In this document: positions 37,563 through 50,853 of the stretch, piece by piece | Layout of the letters: each line of letters opens with the position of its first letter | Position numbering within the stretch: the stretch's first letter is position 1 | Assembly: GCA_003255025.1 (NCBI GenBank) | Contig: QANY01008042.1 | Location: 464,101-528,100, forward strand | From: Datisca glomerata | Lineage: Eukaryota > Streptophyta > Magnoliopsida > Cucurbitales > Datiscaceae | Direction of reading: 5' to 3' | DNA: 64,000 nt | The notes under the pieces: model-generated | What the model was told of the DNA's origin: nothing | The model's input: only the letters and a program-made list of their open reading frames with translations | Database searches by the model: none | Position numbers and translations under genes: made by a program

Positions 37563-38537
37563 TGTGTAGTTTTATAATTAAATGGTTTAAACACTTATTA
37601 ACAAAATTCAAGAATTTTGCAGTTTCATGTTCGATATTTTTGCATGGCAGAAGGTATATGTTGAAATGGTTCTTGTGTCGTGCAATGAAGAACAGGTTGA
37701 TACATGAAAATCTTGTCCTGTAAATGCCTTTTATTAATAGGCGAAGAAAAGAGGAATAAATTTGTATAATGTAAAATTTATTAAATTCTTTAAAAAAAAC
37801 TATCAGCAACATAGACGACTTTAAGTTCCTAACCTTTAACTTCGTATGATGTTTATTGTCAAACCACTGTAGGATGATTTTTTTTTCTACGATCAAAATT
37901 GTTGTAATCTTTTCTTCTTTAATTGACTGGGCTTTTAAATATTCTGCTTCCCTCTTCTTATGATTGCATATAATATTTTGTCTGCCATCAATTTCATTTT
38001 GTGAATATGATCTCTTATGTTATCTTCTTTTATCATTTTGGTCCACTGAAATTATCAAGCAAAAAATTGGATGTGGATTTCAGTCCTAGAACAAAATTTT
38101 GCTTCAAGAGCATAAAACATTCCCTTACCAGTATTAAGATCCTCATAGAGAGGAATTATAACATCTTGCATGGACAATAGATAAGACATATTCGTCAAGA
38201 AAACGACAACAAAACAATAAACTAAGCTAGATAATCATTTACAAGCACTCAGATGATATGCTCAACCGGATAAAGTAATATCATATTGACTCCTACTTAA
38301 GATGCCTACTTCAGAAGTAAACGATTCTTGTTTAATCCTCCATTTCTTCTCAATGCTTTCGGCCTCCAAATTGCCTCCCTATCTTGGCATGATCCACTGA
38401 CTATTTATAAATCAAATAACATATAAGATAGATGACTTTATTAAAACGTAAACTAAACTATCAGAACACAACATCTTCAACACTAAACATTTCCCTTAAT
38501 TAATTTCCCTTTTTATTATGGAGGCAGAGGGTCTATC
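37563..38537. other. AT-rich intergenic DNA
   Basis: No gene or element recognised. Confidence 0.45.
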
Positions 38538-38668
38538 AATATATAGCTAAGGCATAAGAACGATTAGCACTATAAGATTAGAGCTAATGTAATAAACTCT
38601 CCTTACACAATTGTCTCTCAATAGGGAACAATCCTAACGAGAATCGACAGCAATGATTGAAAGAATAT
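38538..38668 (-). repeat. 3' LTR remnant of copia element A
   Basis: About 130 bp aligning with 59872-60003 of the 5' LTR (shared blocks ATATATAGCTAAGGCATA and ACAATTG.CTCTCAATA). Both outer parts of the LTR are missing. Confidence 0.85.
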
Positions 38669-40418
38669 GAGTGGTGAATGGCATTGGGGGTGTGCCCCTT
38701 GGTTGATAAGGGAGTAGTGAGTAGTTGGTCAACATGAGTGGTGAGATAAGTTTTAGGCTTAAATACTCCAGCTTTAGACCTAGTGACCATGGAGTGGGTG
38801 TTTAAGGGTGGGGCAGGTAGGAGTGGGATTCAAATGAGGGAGTTGCACTGTTAGTGGGAGAGCCAGACAAATAAGGTGAATGAACAGGAGAGGGAGAAAG
38901 ATCATTACCCAAAGGAGAGCTATGCAAGGTGTTGTTGGTATGAGTTACTGATTCCTATGAAGAAGAAGTAGTGGTACTTGAGGGAAGAGGGATAGGCCAT
39001 AGGGGGAAGACACCTGCGATTAGGATAGACAAAATTAGAGAGAAAAGCATGCTTACAGGGAAAGTAACACTAATCAAACATAACATTTATGCAGTACAGA
39101 CCTTTCCAGAGGAGTGTAAGCACATATACCCTTTGTGCAGCGGGGAGTACCATAGGAAAACACAGAGTAAAGACCTATAGTCTAGCTTAATCTATTATAA
39201 AGCCTCAAGTGTGGAAAATAAGCATTGCCAAGCACTTTTAGAAAGGAATATTTTAATGGTTTGTGCAAAAGAGTTTGATAAGGTGAAAGATTGGAAAGGA
39301 TAGTGTTAGACATGTCTCAACAAGATGCCTATTGATGAGATAAGTTACTACTTGAAAAGTAAACCACTAATAGTGCATTGACATTGAGTCTTGGGATAGG
39401 AGTGTGAGACATGTCTCAACAAGATATCTGTGTTTTTCTCTCTGCCACACTATTTTAATGATGTGTATATGGGCAATGATGTCTGAAGAGAACCCCACTC
39501 ATGACTCTCAGAAGGCAACAAAGGGTTTGTACTCCCCTCCCCAGTCTGATTGGACACCTTTGATTTTACTGTCAAATTGAGTTTCTACAAGTTTTGAAAG
39601 AGTTTGAACACATAAAGAGCTCCGGATTTGAGTCTAAGTGGGTATATCCATGTAAAATGAGTGCTCATCAATGAAATATATGTAATATTTATACCCACAA
39701 GAAGAAACAGGTGCTGGACCCCAGATATCAGTATGAATGAGCTCAAAGGGTTTGGATTTTCTAGATGGAGAGGGAGGGTGGTGCAGACTATGATTCTTGC
39801 CTTGTTGATGGGCATGACAGAGAGTGGTATATTTACTATGGTGAGGTAGTTTCAACTGAGTTAGAATAATGTTTGTAAGCTTATGAGATGGATGTCCAAG
39901 TTTTTGATGCCATAGGACAGTGTTTGTAGACTTAGAATCATGCAGGTTGTTTAAGACAGTACTTGGAGACATCGAAGTAACAAGAGTGCTAGGAAAAGAA
40001 AAGTTGTATTTATTATCACTAAGTGTTACATTCTCTAAGTTGAGAAACAACTTGTTTGAAAAGGGAGAAGTACAATTTAGTGTATTACTAGGGCCTAGAT
40101 TACTACTAGTATGAAAACAATAGGCTTAACAGTTTGAGTCCTGCTAACAAGGAACACAAAAGTTCTTAGAAGAGGTGTCATTATGGATGTATAAGTTGTA
40201 GGCCTCACCTTATGTATGCTGCCTCCAAGAAGGAATAGATCATACAACCCATATTTAAGCTTCCCTTTGAGAAGGATGGTCCCTAAATACAAATCCTTCA
40301 AAAAACAAATAGATGAGTAAAATTCAACCACAATGGGATTTCTCTATTAAGTTTGGGGACACTTATCATATTCTTTTTGATTTTGGGAACTCTAAGTACT
40401 GAGTTGATTTTTTTGGGG
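38669..40418 (-). pseudogene. Copia element A: protease end, GAG-pre-integrase, integrase, linker
   Basis: The minus-strand reading begins with the protease tail and pre-integrase leader (40331-40095: VEFYSSICFLKDLYLGT, then GKLKYGLYDL). It continues with WHQKLGHPSHKLT and the integrase start FELIHTDIWGPAPVSS (40050-39634). Integrase similarity goes on with stops through 39600-38950. The pre-RT linker ends it (MVTRSKAGVFKPKTYL at about 38790). In an intact element the integrase inserts the DNA copy into the host chromosome. Stops and frameshifts and the loss of RT and RNase H make it inactive. Confidence 0.88.
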
Positions 40419-43400
40419 TATAGTGTTGGATTAGGTTTTAAAAAATTTGAGGAAATATAATGAACCACGAACGGTTCATGGGTGATAAATAAAAAAAAAA
40501 TTAATATAAACTATTTAATCATATTAAATATAAATTCTTTTATGATCATGCATATTTAGATTGACGTATTTAAAAGAGGTGGAAATAATATTATACCTTT
40601 TTTTGTATTAGAGAAGTTCTGACTTGGTGGAATCATATTGATTATCTTGTGTTATTCATTCTTCGTAAAACTTGAATTAATCTTCGCACCAACAACCACT
40701 CGTAGGATTCAGAAGTATATCTCAATGGGATGTCATAACGAATTGAGCGTTGACTCTCAAAACAACAGAAGAAAAAATAAAATTTTCTCTTCTTCCTCTA
40801 GATTTATACGGCATAGGGTGGGGAGAGAGAAACTATTTTTTTTGCTATGTGTAAAATCATACACTGTGATCAGGGTTGTCTTAACACACTTAGGAAGGCA
40901 ACCCTAATGCCATCCCTTATATAAAGATTATAGAATTTACACATATACCATTATACTGTAAATTGTCGTAATTCTCCTCCTTTTACTGTAATTGTCAAAA
41001 TTTTACATCTCCCTAGAACCAATACAATGTCCAAATTCATAAATCTAAATTGATAAATTAAATTGATCTCCATCAATTAATTAATTAAATTCTTTATTTA
41101 CTAATTATCCAGTAACTAGAAAATAATAATTAATTAATTTGAACATTAATTTTTGCTCTTCACTACTTTAATGACGATACCCATCACATATGTGTTCAAG
41201 AAGTATACATTGGTCCAAAACAGTTTTCGATCCAACTGATTTGGTTTCTCATTCTTGTCCTTATGAGCTACCTCCAAGGCCGAATGGACCCACATGATAA
41301 AACTATAGGATTTAAATAATCGGTGAATTTATCTTCATAAATTCCTGACCTATTTAATCCTAACATCGTACGACTCCACTATAAGTCCCGCTACTACAAA
41401 AATAAGATTTAGATGGCTGGTAAAAATCGTCATTATAACCCTATATTGACGGCTGACCGATTGTCATATACCGGGCTATCATTTTTAGTCATTTTAAACA
41501 AAAACTGTCAATATAGGGTACCGTAAAAAATAATTAAATGATGGAGATTACCCGTCATCATAGATGCTGGAAAAAGTAAATAGATGACGGGGATTACCCT
41601 TCATTAAAAGTACCCTAACTCTTTTAAAAAAAACTGTCATGAAAATACATTACCTTCCCAAGACAACCCTTCAATGAAAAGTAGAAGCATGTCAAGAAAT
41701 TACTAGGAGAGCACAATATCTTAAGCCTATAAACACACTAGTTAACAAGATAATCCACACAACACAGAAGGCTTGACTGCATTGGAATTTCTTTTCTCTT
41801 AATTATAAGGTCTAAACATAAGCCTAAAGCAACACACATATCATGAGAAACATACCTAAAAATTGGGATCTCAGAAAGGTCCTTATCTTCCAAGGTAGCA
41901 TTAAGAAGGCTTGACTGCATTGGATCATGTGGGGACAGAACTAGGTACCAACATATTTTCCTTAGGACCTACATGCAGTAAGAACATCAAAGATGTTCAA
42001 CATGATTCGAGAAAACGTGAAAGGGGAAAAGAGCATTACTGGTGTCCAACCTGTAGGGTTTTCTTTAACAGAAGGAATCTCATATATTGCCTTGTAGCAG
42101 CGGTAAATCTCAAGGTAATCATTATTGTAGGAGTAATACCTATAAAGATCATTAAAAAGTCACTTTCAAATATCTCATTAGCCGACCACATCTCCAAGGC
42201 CATATGGTCATACAAGAGGTAATCAACCTCTTAGGGGCTAAAAAACCCATGTACTCCTCGTCCCATTGACAAAAAAATAAAAAATAAACAAAAATATATC
42301 TATATCTCGTTAGCCGAAAAACAAATTATACAAGCATCCACTATGACAATTATGTGTTGTCATAGCACAACACAATTGCGTTTTTCTCCAAAACGTAATA
42401 AAAAACTAAAACGCGAATTCAATTTCATGAAGACCCGCACGTCTCTCGACTTTACCAATTTATTCAGCTCCTAGGGTTTGGGGAGTTGCCCATGCCGTCT
42501 CGAATTAGCTCGTGGCTTAGAATTTTTACTGTTCTCTGATGTGATTTTCATGGGTTAGGGCTTGGACACATTTAAAAGCTTTGGCCCTTCAGTGGAGATC
42601 AAATCCAATAACCCAACTGTCATTTCTCCATTATACGTCAAGGATTCTTGGTTTGAAGAATTTTTGTGAGAAAATTATTCACTGTCATTTTAGGTAAACT
42701 CTTACCCCACATTTTTCAAAATACTCAAATTAGGTCCTTCAATTTTTCACCCTTTTCCTTTCCAGTGCTCACACTTTTAGGTTCAAGGATTTCCTCTCTC
42801 TTCCATCTCTAATATGCCACAGATTGTCTGAAATATGTCTCACAAATAGGTTCTTCAATTGTTTTGTATTATGTGTTTCCATTCAGTTTGCATTCTATTG
42901 TAATCTTATTGAATTCTGAATGAAGTTAAGATATTGGATTTGTTTGTACACCCATTTTTTGTTTTCTATGGTGCACTAATGTGCACTCTCTATGGTGAAA
43001 GTTAGAAATCTTGTTAGTGGAGCTGAATAAGCCAGATCTTACAAGTGGAGTAGCATATGTTGTAAGGGTGCTCCACTCAAGAAATCTAAGCAAGGTTCAT
43101 TCTTTCTTTTCATCTACTTTTTCTCCGCAATATGGTTTTTATAGGTTGTCTTCTATTTTGTAGTTAAAGCTTGAAAAAACATTACTCACACATATTAGGA
43201 TACTTGTTAAATTCTAGGTATGTAATGTTGAGTGCGAATTTTAGTTATATCTTGAAGGATATGAGTGTTCACTCCATTTGGAGAATCATGTCGGTTCTTG
43301 TTAGTCTTTTATTTTTAGTCAAGATTGTAAACGGCTTGTTATGGAAGTGTTAGCTAGCTGCTTTGTTTGGTATGATTTTCTAGAGCTATCAGCGTTCTAA

Positions 43401-45514
43401 AGGACTTTGCTTCAATTTTAGTTGGAAGGAATTCAAGTTATGGCAATTGAATCCTTCCACTTTGAGGTTTTAGTGACCCTTTATGGTTAGTAGAATTACA
43501 ATTCACTGTTTTGATCCTATTTAACTATATTTGAATTCTTCTCTAATTTCATCTTATTTTGTTCGCATTTATTTTGCTGTATGGGTACCACTAGTTGATA
43601 AGACCTTGTAATTGATGATGTTAGTGTCTTTAAGGATTGCATCACCTCTGTTCTGATTTCATCTTATTTATGTCACTGTTTTGAAATGCTGGGGGGGGGG
43701 GGTGTAAATGGTGTTAAAACTGACTAAGGATTACATCATCTCAATGGTTTTTCCTCTTTGCTATGACTATTTTGACTCTCTTTAGTGAAATAGGGCTGAT
43801 AAATTTTAATAGTTACTGTGATTGAAATAGTGGGGTATATGGTGTTCAAAGTTTTATGTTGAACATTATTTATTGTTTGTACAAATATAACTTTGTTTAA
43901 CGTCCTGTAACTAGCTTAATATTTGAAAAGTATTCTGTAGAAATCATATATGGTAGGTTTATAAGTGGACATAGTAACTCTTGGACTATGCAAACTGTTT
44001 TTTGAAAGATCTTAGGATTGATTTGAGTTGATGAAAATCTTTTTAGAGATTCTAGGTTGTTATCATGCAAGTAGAATGGATGGGATGGGTTAATTGTGCT
44101 TCTTACTTTGTTGGTGTAATTCCATCCTTACTTTATAATCTTTGGGTTTATTGTAGGGTGGGCGTGTTTGTTTTTCCACTGGCTAGATGAAGTGGTTAAT
44201 TTGCATGTTCTTTTTTCTGTTTTATGTGACTTTAATTGTACTAAAGACTTGATAATTCATTTTATTTTTTAGGTAGTTTTTTCTGCAATGAGTCTTGAAT
44301 TATCAGTGTCTAAAAACCAACACTAATCACTACAACAATTTAAAGCTTCAATTGCGTTGAAGCACGACGTTTATATTTTTCTGAGGTTTGTCTGGTTTTT
44401 ATGTTTTTGTGATTTTTGTCTAGTTTTTTATGTTATTCAAAAGGATTTCCAGGTTGCATCAAACATGTTGATCTGAATAGAAAATTACCATTGTTATTGA
44501 TAATTTGAGAGTTAATAAATAGCTGAAAGAAACTAATTATTTCATTATTAGTTGGTAATTTGGTATGTTGATTGTCATTCCTTGGATACTCAAGAGGTAT
44601 ATAAGTAGGTTAAGACCTTTCATACTATTGTTGTTCTTGTGCTTTGTGTTTGTTATTGTTTTACTTTCTAATTATGGATGCTTTATTGAAAATCCTCTGT
44701 TATTTAACTGAAATGTTATTAATTAATCTGCTTTACTATGTAACGACAGGTTGATTACCAAAGACACTACTCCAGCCACAGCTTGCACAGGTGGGGCCCT
44801 TCTTCTTTTGGAAGTTTTAGAACTATAAAGAAGGGGAAAATAAAATATAGACACAATTCTTATATTTTGACCTTTTGATAGTAGCTATAGATAAAAGTCT
44901 TACAATTCTTGGTTGGGCTATGTTATTAACCCTATGCATTATAAATTAATGTTCATTTAATTGATGCATCCTAATACTTTGTTCAATTGAAAGCTTTGTT
45001 CTTCTAGACTTGTTGCATATGGTATTGTAGTACATCATCTATTTTGGTTGCTTTTTCCAAAAGATACAGAGCGGAATTATAATATTAATAGTTATATGTT
45101 ATTTCTATTGTAGATGAATTTGGGATTTAGACACCCATAATCTCTCTCCATCAAAATTAGCTGGACCGTGATGCTATATTCTGTTATTATTATTTTGTTT
45201 ATCTTTGGACCTTTTATTGCTTATAGATCTCAAGTAGTGTCATTCCCATGGACATAGTTGCTTGTTCAGTCTATAATTGATTGTTATCAGATTTGACTGA
45301 GGGAGCAAAAGTCATAGAGGAGTGTTGAGTATATTGACTTTATTTTTTGGGTTGTTCTTATATGTTAGGTTTATTAATCATTAGAAATGCTAATTAATTA
45401 TTTCTTTAATGCTCATTTAGCCAATGGTTATTTTTATCCTTTAGTCGTATGTGATCATGTATTCATTTTTTTTCCTTTTCTTTTTCCTTTATCTCTACAT
45501 TTCAGTAGTTTCAG

Positions 45515-47965
45515 AATGGATAAAGATTGGGTGCGTTTCAACAGGTAAAATGATTGGTTACTTTTTTTAAGATAAGTGTAAAATATAATCATAAATATAT
45601 ATCTTAGTAGTTGATGTTTTAATTGATACAACTACAAAAGAGTATCAGGAAGGAGCATGGAATTTTGTCAAGATAGCAGAAAGAAATGCAAATTATGTAG
45701 AGAAAATTTCATACCAAGGATGCAGAAAAGTCAACTCAAAATAGTGGTGTCATGAATGAAGCAACAACTAGTGTAGATCAAGTGCTAGATACGTTTCATA
45801 AGTTTATGATGTGGTTTCTTATTATGGAGTGATCCATGGTATAAATTTTGTTAGATTATTATACTTTTCATATTCCATTCTTTAAATGTATATGGGAAAA
45901 TATAAGTAATGACATTAGGGTTGAAGATGGTTTCACCATCATCAATCTACACCAATGACAATCCTAGTTTGCCAGGAAGCCATTCATACTAGCATCATAA
46001 GCAAAATAAATTTTTTATTCTAGAGAGCATGTGACCTCTAATTGGTATAGTGTTCTTAGGGCACCACCTAGAGGTTTATATGATTTGGAGATGCATAATG
46101 AGAATGGCGATGATGATGGAAATTTCATATCTCAAGAGTTGTCTTCAATTACTTGAAATGAATGATGATGAATGTAATTATGTAAGATCTGATGGTGAAG
46201 ACATTATTATGAACTAAATGTCAATTTATATAAAAATATTCTATGTATATTTCTTTCACCTATCAATATATTACAATTTTTTTTTCAAACTTATATATCT
46301 TATTATATTTAGGAGTCTTGAACTTTAAGGCCTAAAAGAAGGTATATGATAACTTTTCTTTCCTTTAATTTATTGCTTTCAAATATTACATTGATGATAT
46401 AAATATTGTGTTGGTAATGCATTTTTTGTTTGTATTGAATAGGTTAATTAGTATGGCGGATCAAAAGAAAAGGCTGCAATGTAAACTCTTGGAATCTGAG
46501 TCCCAATCAATTTCAGATTCCCATCCACTAAGAAAGAAACGCTCAATACAAAATATAGAATCTAGAGATAAATCTCCGGAACCTAGCATGACACCACTTG
46601 CTCAGCTAGTCGTCCATGTCCAGCTGCATAATTTTTCTCACATCCAACACTCGGGGAGCTGCATTTAAAGACATTTTAGTTTTACCCACTACCGATTCAT
46701 GTGAGCCTACACTTGATTCTCATGTAGAGGCCACATGAAGGAGAGGTGCAACTAAGTTGAAGAGTATTGCTGTCGAGGGTAATAATCAGAGTAAGATAGA
46801 GATGAACATCATGGGCTAACCGATTGTAAATTATGTTAGTTTATCATCTTTTATTGGAAGTCTTGTGCAGGAAATCGTACCCATAACAATTGCAGATTGG
46901 AGAAAGGTTCCCACGGGAATGAAGGAGGTTATGTGGGAATCAATACATGTATAATAATTTACTTTAAACATAGCATTGTTAATTATTAGGCAAAAAGTAC
47001 ATTATTTTAGCATTGACATACACACTTCATTTTTTATTGTTAGGCGAGATATACAATTGATGAATCATGCAATAAAAAAATATTACTAACATAAGAAAAT
47101 CGGCTAACGAGCAAGAAAGGATGAAATTGAAGCCCGATAATATTAGTTCAATTAAAGAGTGGAAGGCTTATGTAAATAATAAGATGGGAGAAAAATCAAA
47201 GGCAACTTATCGTTGATTGAGTTTTAATACTTTTTATAGTTAAATTAATACTTCTATCCCATACGTATACATTTCTCTAGGAAATAAGTGCCAAATTCAA
47301 AGAGATGAAGAAAAAAAATCCCCCACACATGCAGCCGTAGAGGATATGCGCGATTGACTGAAGATATGGTAAAATATAGATTTTTTTAATAGAAAGAAAT
47401 TAACCATACTTAACTTATTGAATATGGTTCTTTATAGAAAAAAAACAGCTAAATCCCTGAATCTGTTTCTAGAATCAATGTTTGGACGAGGACAAAAAAA
47501 AAGTAGCGAACCTCCAAACTTGGCTGCTGCTGAAGCTATTGTAAGTGCTTCATTATTTATCTTTTTACTGTCACACAACTAGATAATCAATGTTGCATGA
47601 CATTATTGTATTTTAGAAAAAGTTGAATGAGTTAAGACAAGGTGCATTATCATCTGGGACACAGAATTTGGCTCACAATTATTTATCTCAAGTTCTTGGT
47701 CCTGAGCGACATGGATGACTTAGAGCATGTGGAAACGGGCTGACTCTTACCAAAAAGAGTAGTTGCTGAAGTACGTTGGTCTTCAAGTGATCCAAAAGAC
47801 CTTGTTCATCGTATGCCTGTTGGACTTGATGCCACGAGAGTTTGGATAGATGTTGCAACAAAACCAGAAGCTTACTTATGGAGGTCTACGTCTTCAATGA
47901 AATATATTGAAGATGCAGTATGTAGCACAGTTACGTGGCCCACTAATAGATTTGTCCCACTGTAA
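45515..47965 (+). pseudogene. CACTA transposase genes (TNPD ends and TNPA-like), degenerate
   Basis: 45515-45760 matches the N-terminal transposase-associated zinc domain of CACTA TNPD proteins (MDKDWVRFNR, then EYQEGAWNFV and EKISYQGCRK). Soon after, 45790-46160 matches the C-terminal DUF4216-type region (YYGVIHGI, ILASQAKQIFYSRE, LRAPPRGLYDLE, in shifting frames). The catalytic transposase core expected between them is missing. 46408-47965 resembles the second, TNPA-like/Transposase_24 product: PHTCSRRGYARLTEDM near 47320, VLGPERHG near 47700, VRWSSSDPKDLVHRMPVGLD near 47780 and TSSMKYIEDAV near 47900. Many stops break it. TNPD cuts the element out; TNPA-like proteins bind its subterminal repeats. 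Neither can be made from this copy. Confidence 0.82.
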
Positions 47966-48074
47966 GTACTTCTTTTCCAACTACTATTGGTTGATATTCT
48001 GCTGGACATGATTAAAATTAGGTTGACTTGAGTTTGATCATTGGCTGCATTAGTGGTGTTAATTGAGTTTGATC

Positions 48075-48410
48075 ATTGGCTGCTGGACATGTTTATGTTG
48101 GTGAGTTTGAATTTTGAATATTATGTTAAATGTTTCTCATACGATGATTAGTATTGTGGGAGTTAGAAATTTGGGATAACATAAATTCTGGACATGATTG
48201 AAATGCCAGGGGGTGCTAGCCATGTGCATTGAAATGTTAGATTTACATTTGTGTTGGATTTGTTTATGTTGGTGAGTTTGGATTTCGAATATTATGTTAA
48301 ACTTTTCTCATATGATGATTAGTATTGTGGGAGTTAGAAATGTGGGCTAACATAAATGATGGACATGGTTGAAATGTTGAGAGGGGGGTGCTAGCCATGT
48401 GCCTGGTCTT
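48075..48410. repeat. Tandem repeat of about 171-175 bp, two copies
   Basis: GTTTATGTTGGTGAGTTTG recurs at 48091 and 48262, and GGGTGCTAGCCATGTGC at 48211 and 48386. The intervening ATTAGTATTGTGGGAGTTAG block is also shared. A partial third copy may extend toward 49020-49080. Confidence 0.85.
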
Positions 48411-48990
48411 AGCCAAGGATGCGCTTTGGAAACTAATAAGCAAAGGCCCAACTTGCAAATTTTAAAAATAAATGTTATTATTTCCTTTTTAAAAATAATG
48501 CATGCCCGATCTTACCCCCGTAACAGTAGCACAAGGCCATGTCAAAGTAATTATAACGAGTCTCTATCTTTTTGTCTTCGATAATTTTTTTTCTTTTTTG
48601 GTTTTGATACATTTGTTTAACCCTTTAGGCTGTAGGAGTAGAATAACAATTAATTTGTAACTTCTTTGCATTTATGCATGTTTTTGGTAATTTATAAGTT
48701 TTGTAGGTTTTGATATATGCATGTAATGTATATCCTATTGTTAACAAATTGGTGACACATTGCTGTGGGTTTACATTTGGACGATTTATGAAGGAATCTT
48801 GTGGTTGATTATATTGCAAGTGCTGTTGTTGAAGGCTATATGTTATATGTGCATGCATCCAACCATCTGTCCTTGTTTTTATGAGAGACATAGTAGTAGC
48901 AGAGGAGAGAGATTTATAGCATAATAATTGCATTAGTGGAGTTTAATGGGTGCTAGAAATGTGGATTGAATGTTTGGGGGGGGGGGGGGT

Positions 48991-49000
48991 NNNNNNNNNN
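48991..49000. other. Assembly gap (10 N) between two poly-G tracts
   Basis: G-runs at 48976-48989 and 49001-49014 flank the Ns. The 20-mer TGCTAGAAATGTGGATTGAA occurs on each side (48951-48970 and 49016-49035), so the join may be artificial. Confidence 0.95.
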
Positions 49001-49659
49001 GGGGGGGGGGGGGGTTGCTAGAAATGTGGATTGAAATGTTGGATTTTTATCTTTATTCTTGCATTTGTGTTGGATTTGCTTATCTTGTTTCTCTAACTTG
49101 CTATTATATATGCATTTTCAAGGATAGAACATAGATGCATGGAAAGTACGTATTTAAAAAAATAGGGTTTTGCAATCTAGATTACAATCTTATAAATCAA
49201 CATGTCTGAATATTAGAAAGTCTTTAATAGAGATCATATATATGTTTATAAGTGGATATTGAACTATACCAATTTTTTTTCATACAAGTCCACTGAAAAC
49301 ACAACAAACACATAGTAATTTAGGTGGTGCATGGTTTCACATAGTGATGGGAAAATGATTCCAGCAGGAAGACAATGAAGTTCTTTGATGAAAACTTTGG
49401 CTTGTATTTGTGATATTTAGTACAATTAAAAAATATTTGTAATATGTGATATGAACACCTTTGAATATTTTTTTGTAGGGTTATTTGGACATTTGATATG
49501 GATATTTATTAGTAAATTTTTTAATTAAATATTTCAAATTAGTGATTTAATGAATGGTCTTTATATTATTAGTTTGATACATTAGTGTAAATTAGTTACA
49601 TCATTTATAACCCTATAAGAGAATATAATTACATAAAGAAGCACAATAGGCAAATGTAG

Positions 49660-50076
49660 TTATGATATAGTTAGACATACAATAGTATTTTTAAAACGCT
49701 AAAAAAGCTTATAACCACTTTAAAAACAACTATCATACACGTTTAAAAATGTTTAAAAATGCTATTGTAACATTTCTATAGCATTTTTTAAACGCTATAA
49801 AAAGTCTCCCATTGTTGTTACGTTTATAATAGCGTTTGTAAAATGATGTTATAAGTGTGCCAAATGTAATGGCACACTTTTTATAGCGTGTTTTAAAAGC
49901 TATAGAAAGGTTACAATAGAGTTTTTTAAACGCTATTAAAAGTGGATATAATATAAAACGCTATCGTAGGGTCAGAGTTTTAATAACGTTGGTAACCATA
50001 GCGTTACAAAACACGTTATTAAAACCCTATGATAGCGCTTTTTGGCCGCTATCATAGGGTTTTTTTGTTGTAGAAT
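49660..50076. repeat. Right subterminal repeat region of the second CACTA element
   Basis: Dense direct and inverted copies of AACGCTAT/GCTATAAAAA, the binding-site type array used by CACTA proteins. Near the end a perfect 13-bp hairpin (50025-50037 with 50047-50059, CCCTATGATAGCG and its complement) precedes the terminal TTTTTTTGTTGTAG. Confidence 0.82.
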
Positions 50077-50853
50077 TCAGAGTTTTAAACATCAAAAGAT
50101 CAGATATCTTGGATCTACTGTAGATCTTGAAACTATACAAATGATACTGATCAAAATAAAGAAAACAAAAATATATGATAGCCAAAAAAGACCTTTAACA
50201 GTTTATAATATTTCATTGTTGAGATAGACATTTTTATTCTAAGTTTTGAAGAGTATTTCATAATAAGCTGTAATATCAGAAACTATAGCAACCCAACTTA
50301 ATAAAAAAGAAAACTAACCAGTAAGAATTTAGAAGACAACTTAGCAATTGAATATAAGACTTATCTGTGGTGCCCACGAATCACTGATTAACCAAAACAA
50401 ATCAAAACAAAAAACTGTGAAGGTCTAAATTTCAAGTCGCTAGGCTCGCTGGCTTAATCTTCAGAAATTCCTAACCAAAATGACTTCTAAACATGTAAGG
50501 TCAACTCCAAACCCCTTTAGAACCGTGGAAGGTTCCATAACCCAAAACGCTTAACAGAAGTTTCACATGAAGGTGACCAAGAAAGCACATACATAGAGTT
50601 CCACCAGAAATGGTAAAAGAACTAGATATGAATGGAAGTAACACTATAGACATCAACATGTTATAGATTCCTGAGAAGCCATATCAGACCTAAGCATTGT
50701 CCAAACAAAGATTTCGGTTGGTAAACAAGATCTAAAATTCACAGGTTTCTACAACCTCAATAGATTCAATATGATGAATATGTTCAAAACCACCACAACT
50801 TTAAACTGTAATAACTTATAGAAGTAAAAATTGAAAATCAAGCACCATTTCAC
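50077..50853. other. RPN5 intron remainder, right of the second CACTA element
   Basis: By position this is the 5' part of the intron following the RPN5 exon that ends at 50854 (minus strand). No coding similarity is seen. Confidence 0.5.

Larger units (their letters stand above)
42160..50076 (+). mobile_element. Second CACTA (En/Spm) element inserted in an RPN5 intron; left end unresolved
   Basis: The right end is clear: subterminal repeats with AACGCTAT/GCTATAAAAAG units (49660-50060) and a terminal CTACAACAAAAAAACCC read inward from 50076. Transposase-derived coding lies at 45515-47965 on the plus strand. The left end must lie between 42160 and 45515. Candidates are CACTATGACAATTATG at about 42338, which carries a perfect 9-bp inverted repeat, and CACTACAACAATTTAAAG at about 44328, whose first bases match the right end better. 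The start given here is only an outer bound. Confidence 0.7.

Noticed and set aside
37393..37896. 167-codon minus-strand open frame
   Set aside because: It overlaps the inverted end of the foldback element and shows no protein-like pattern.
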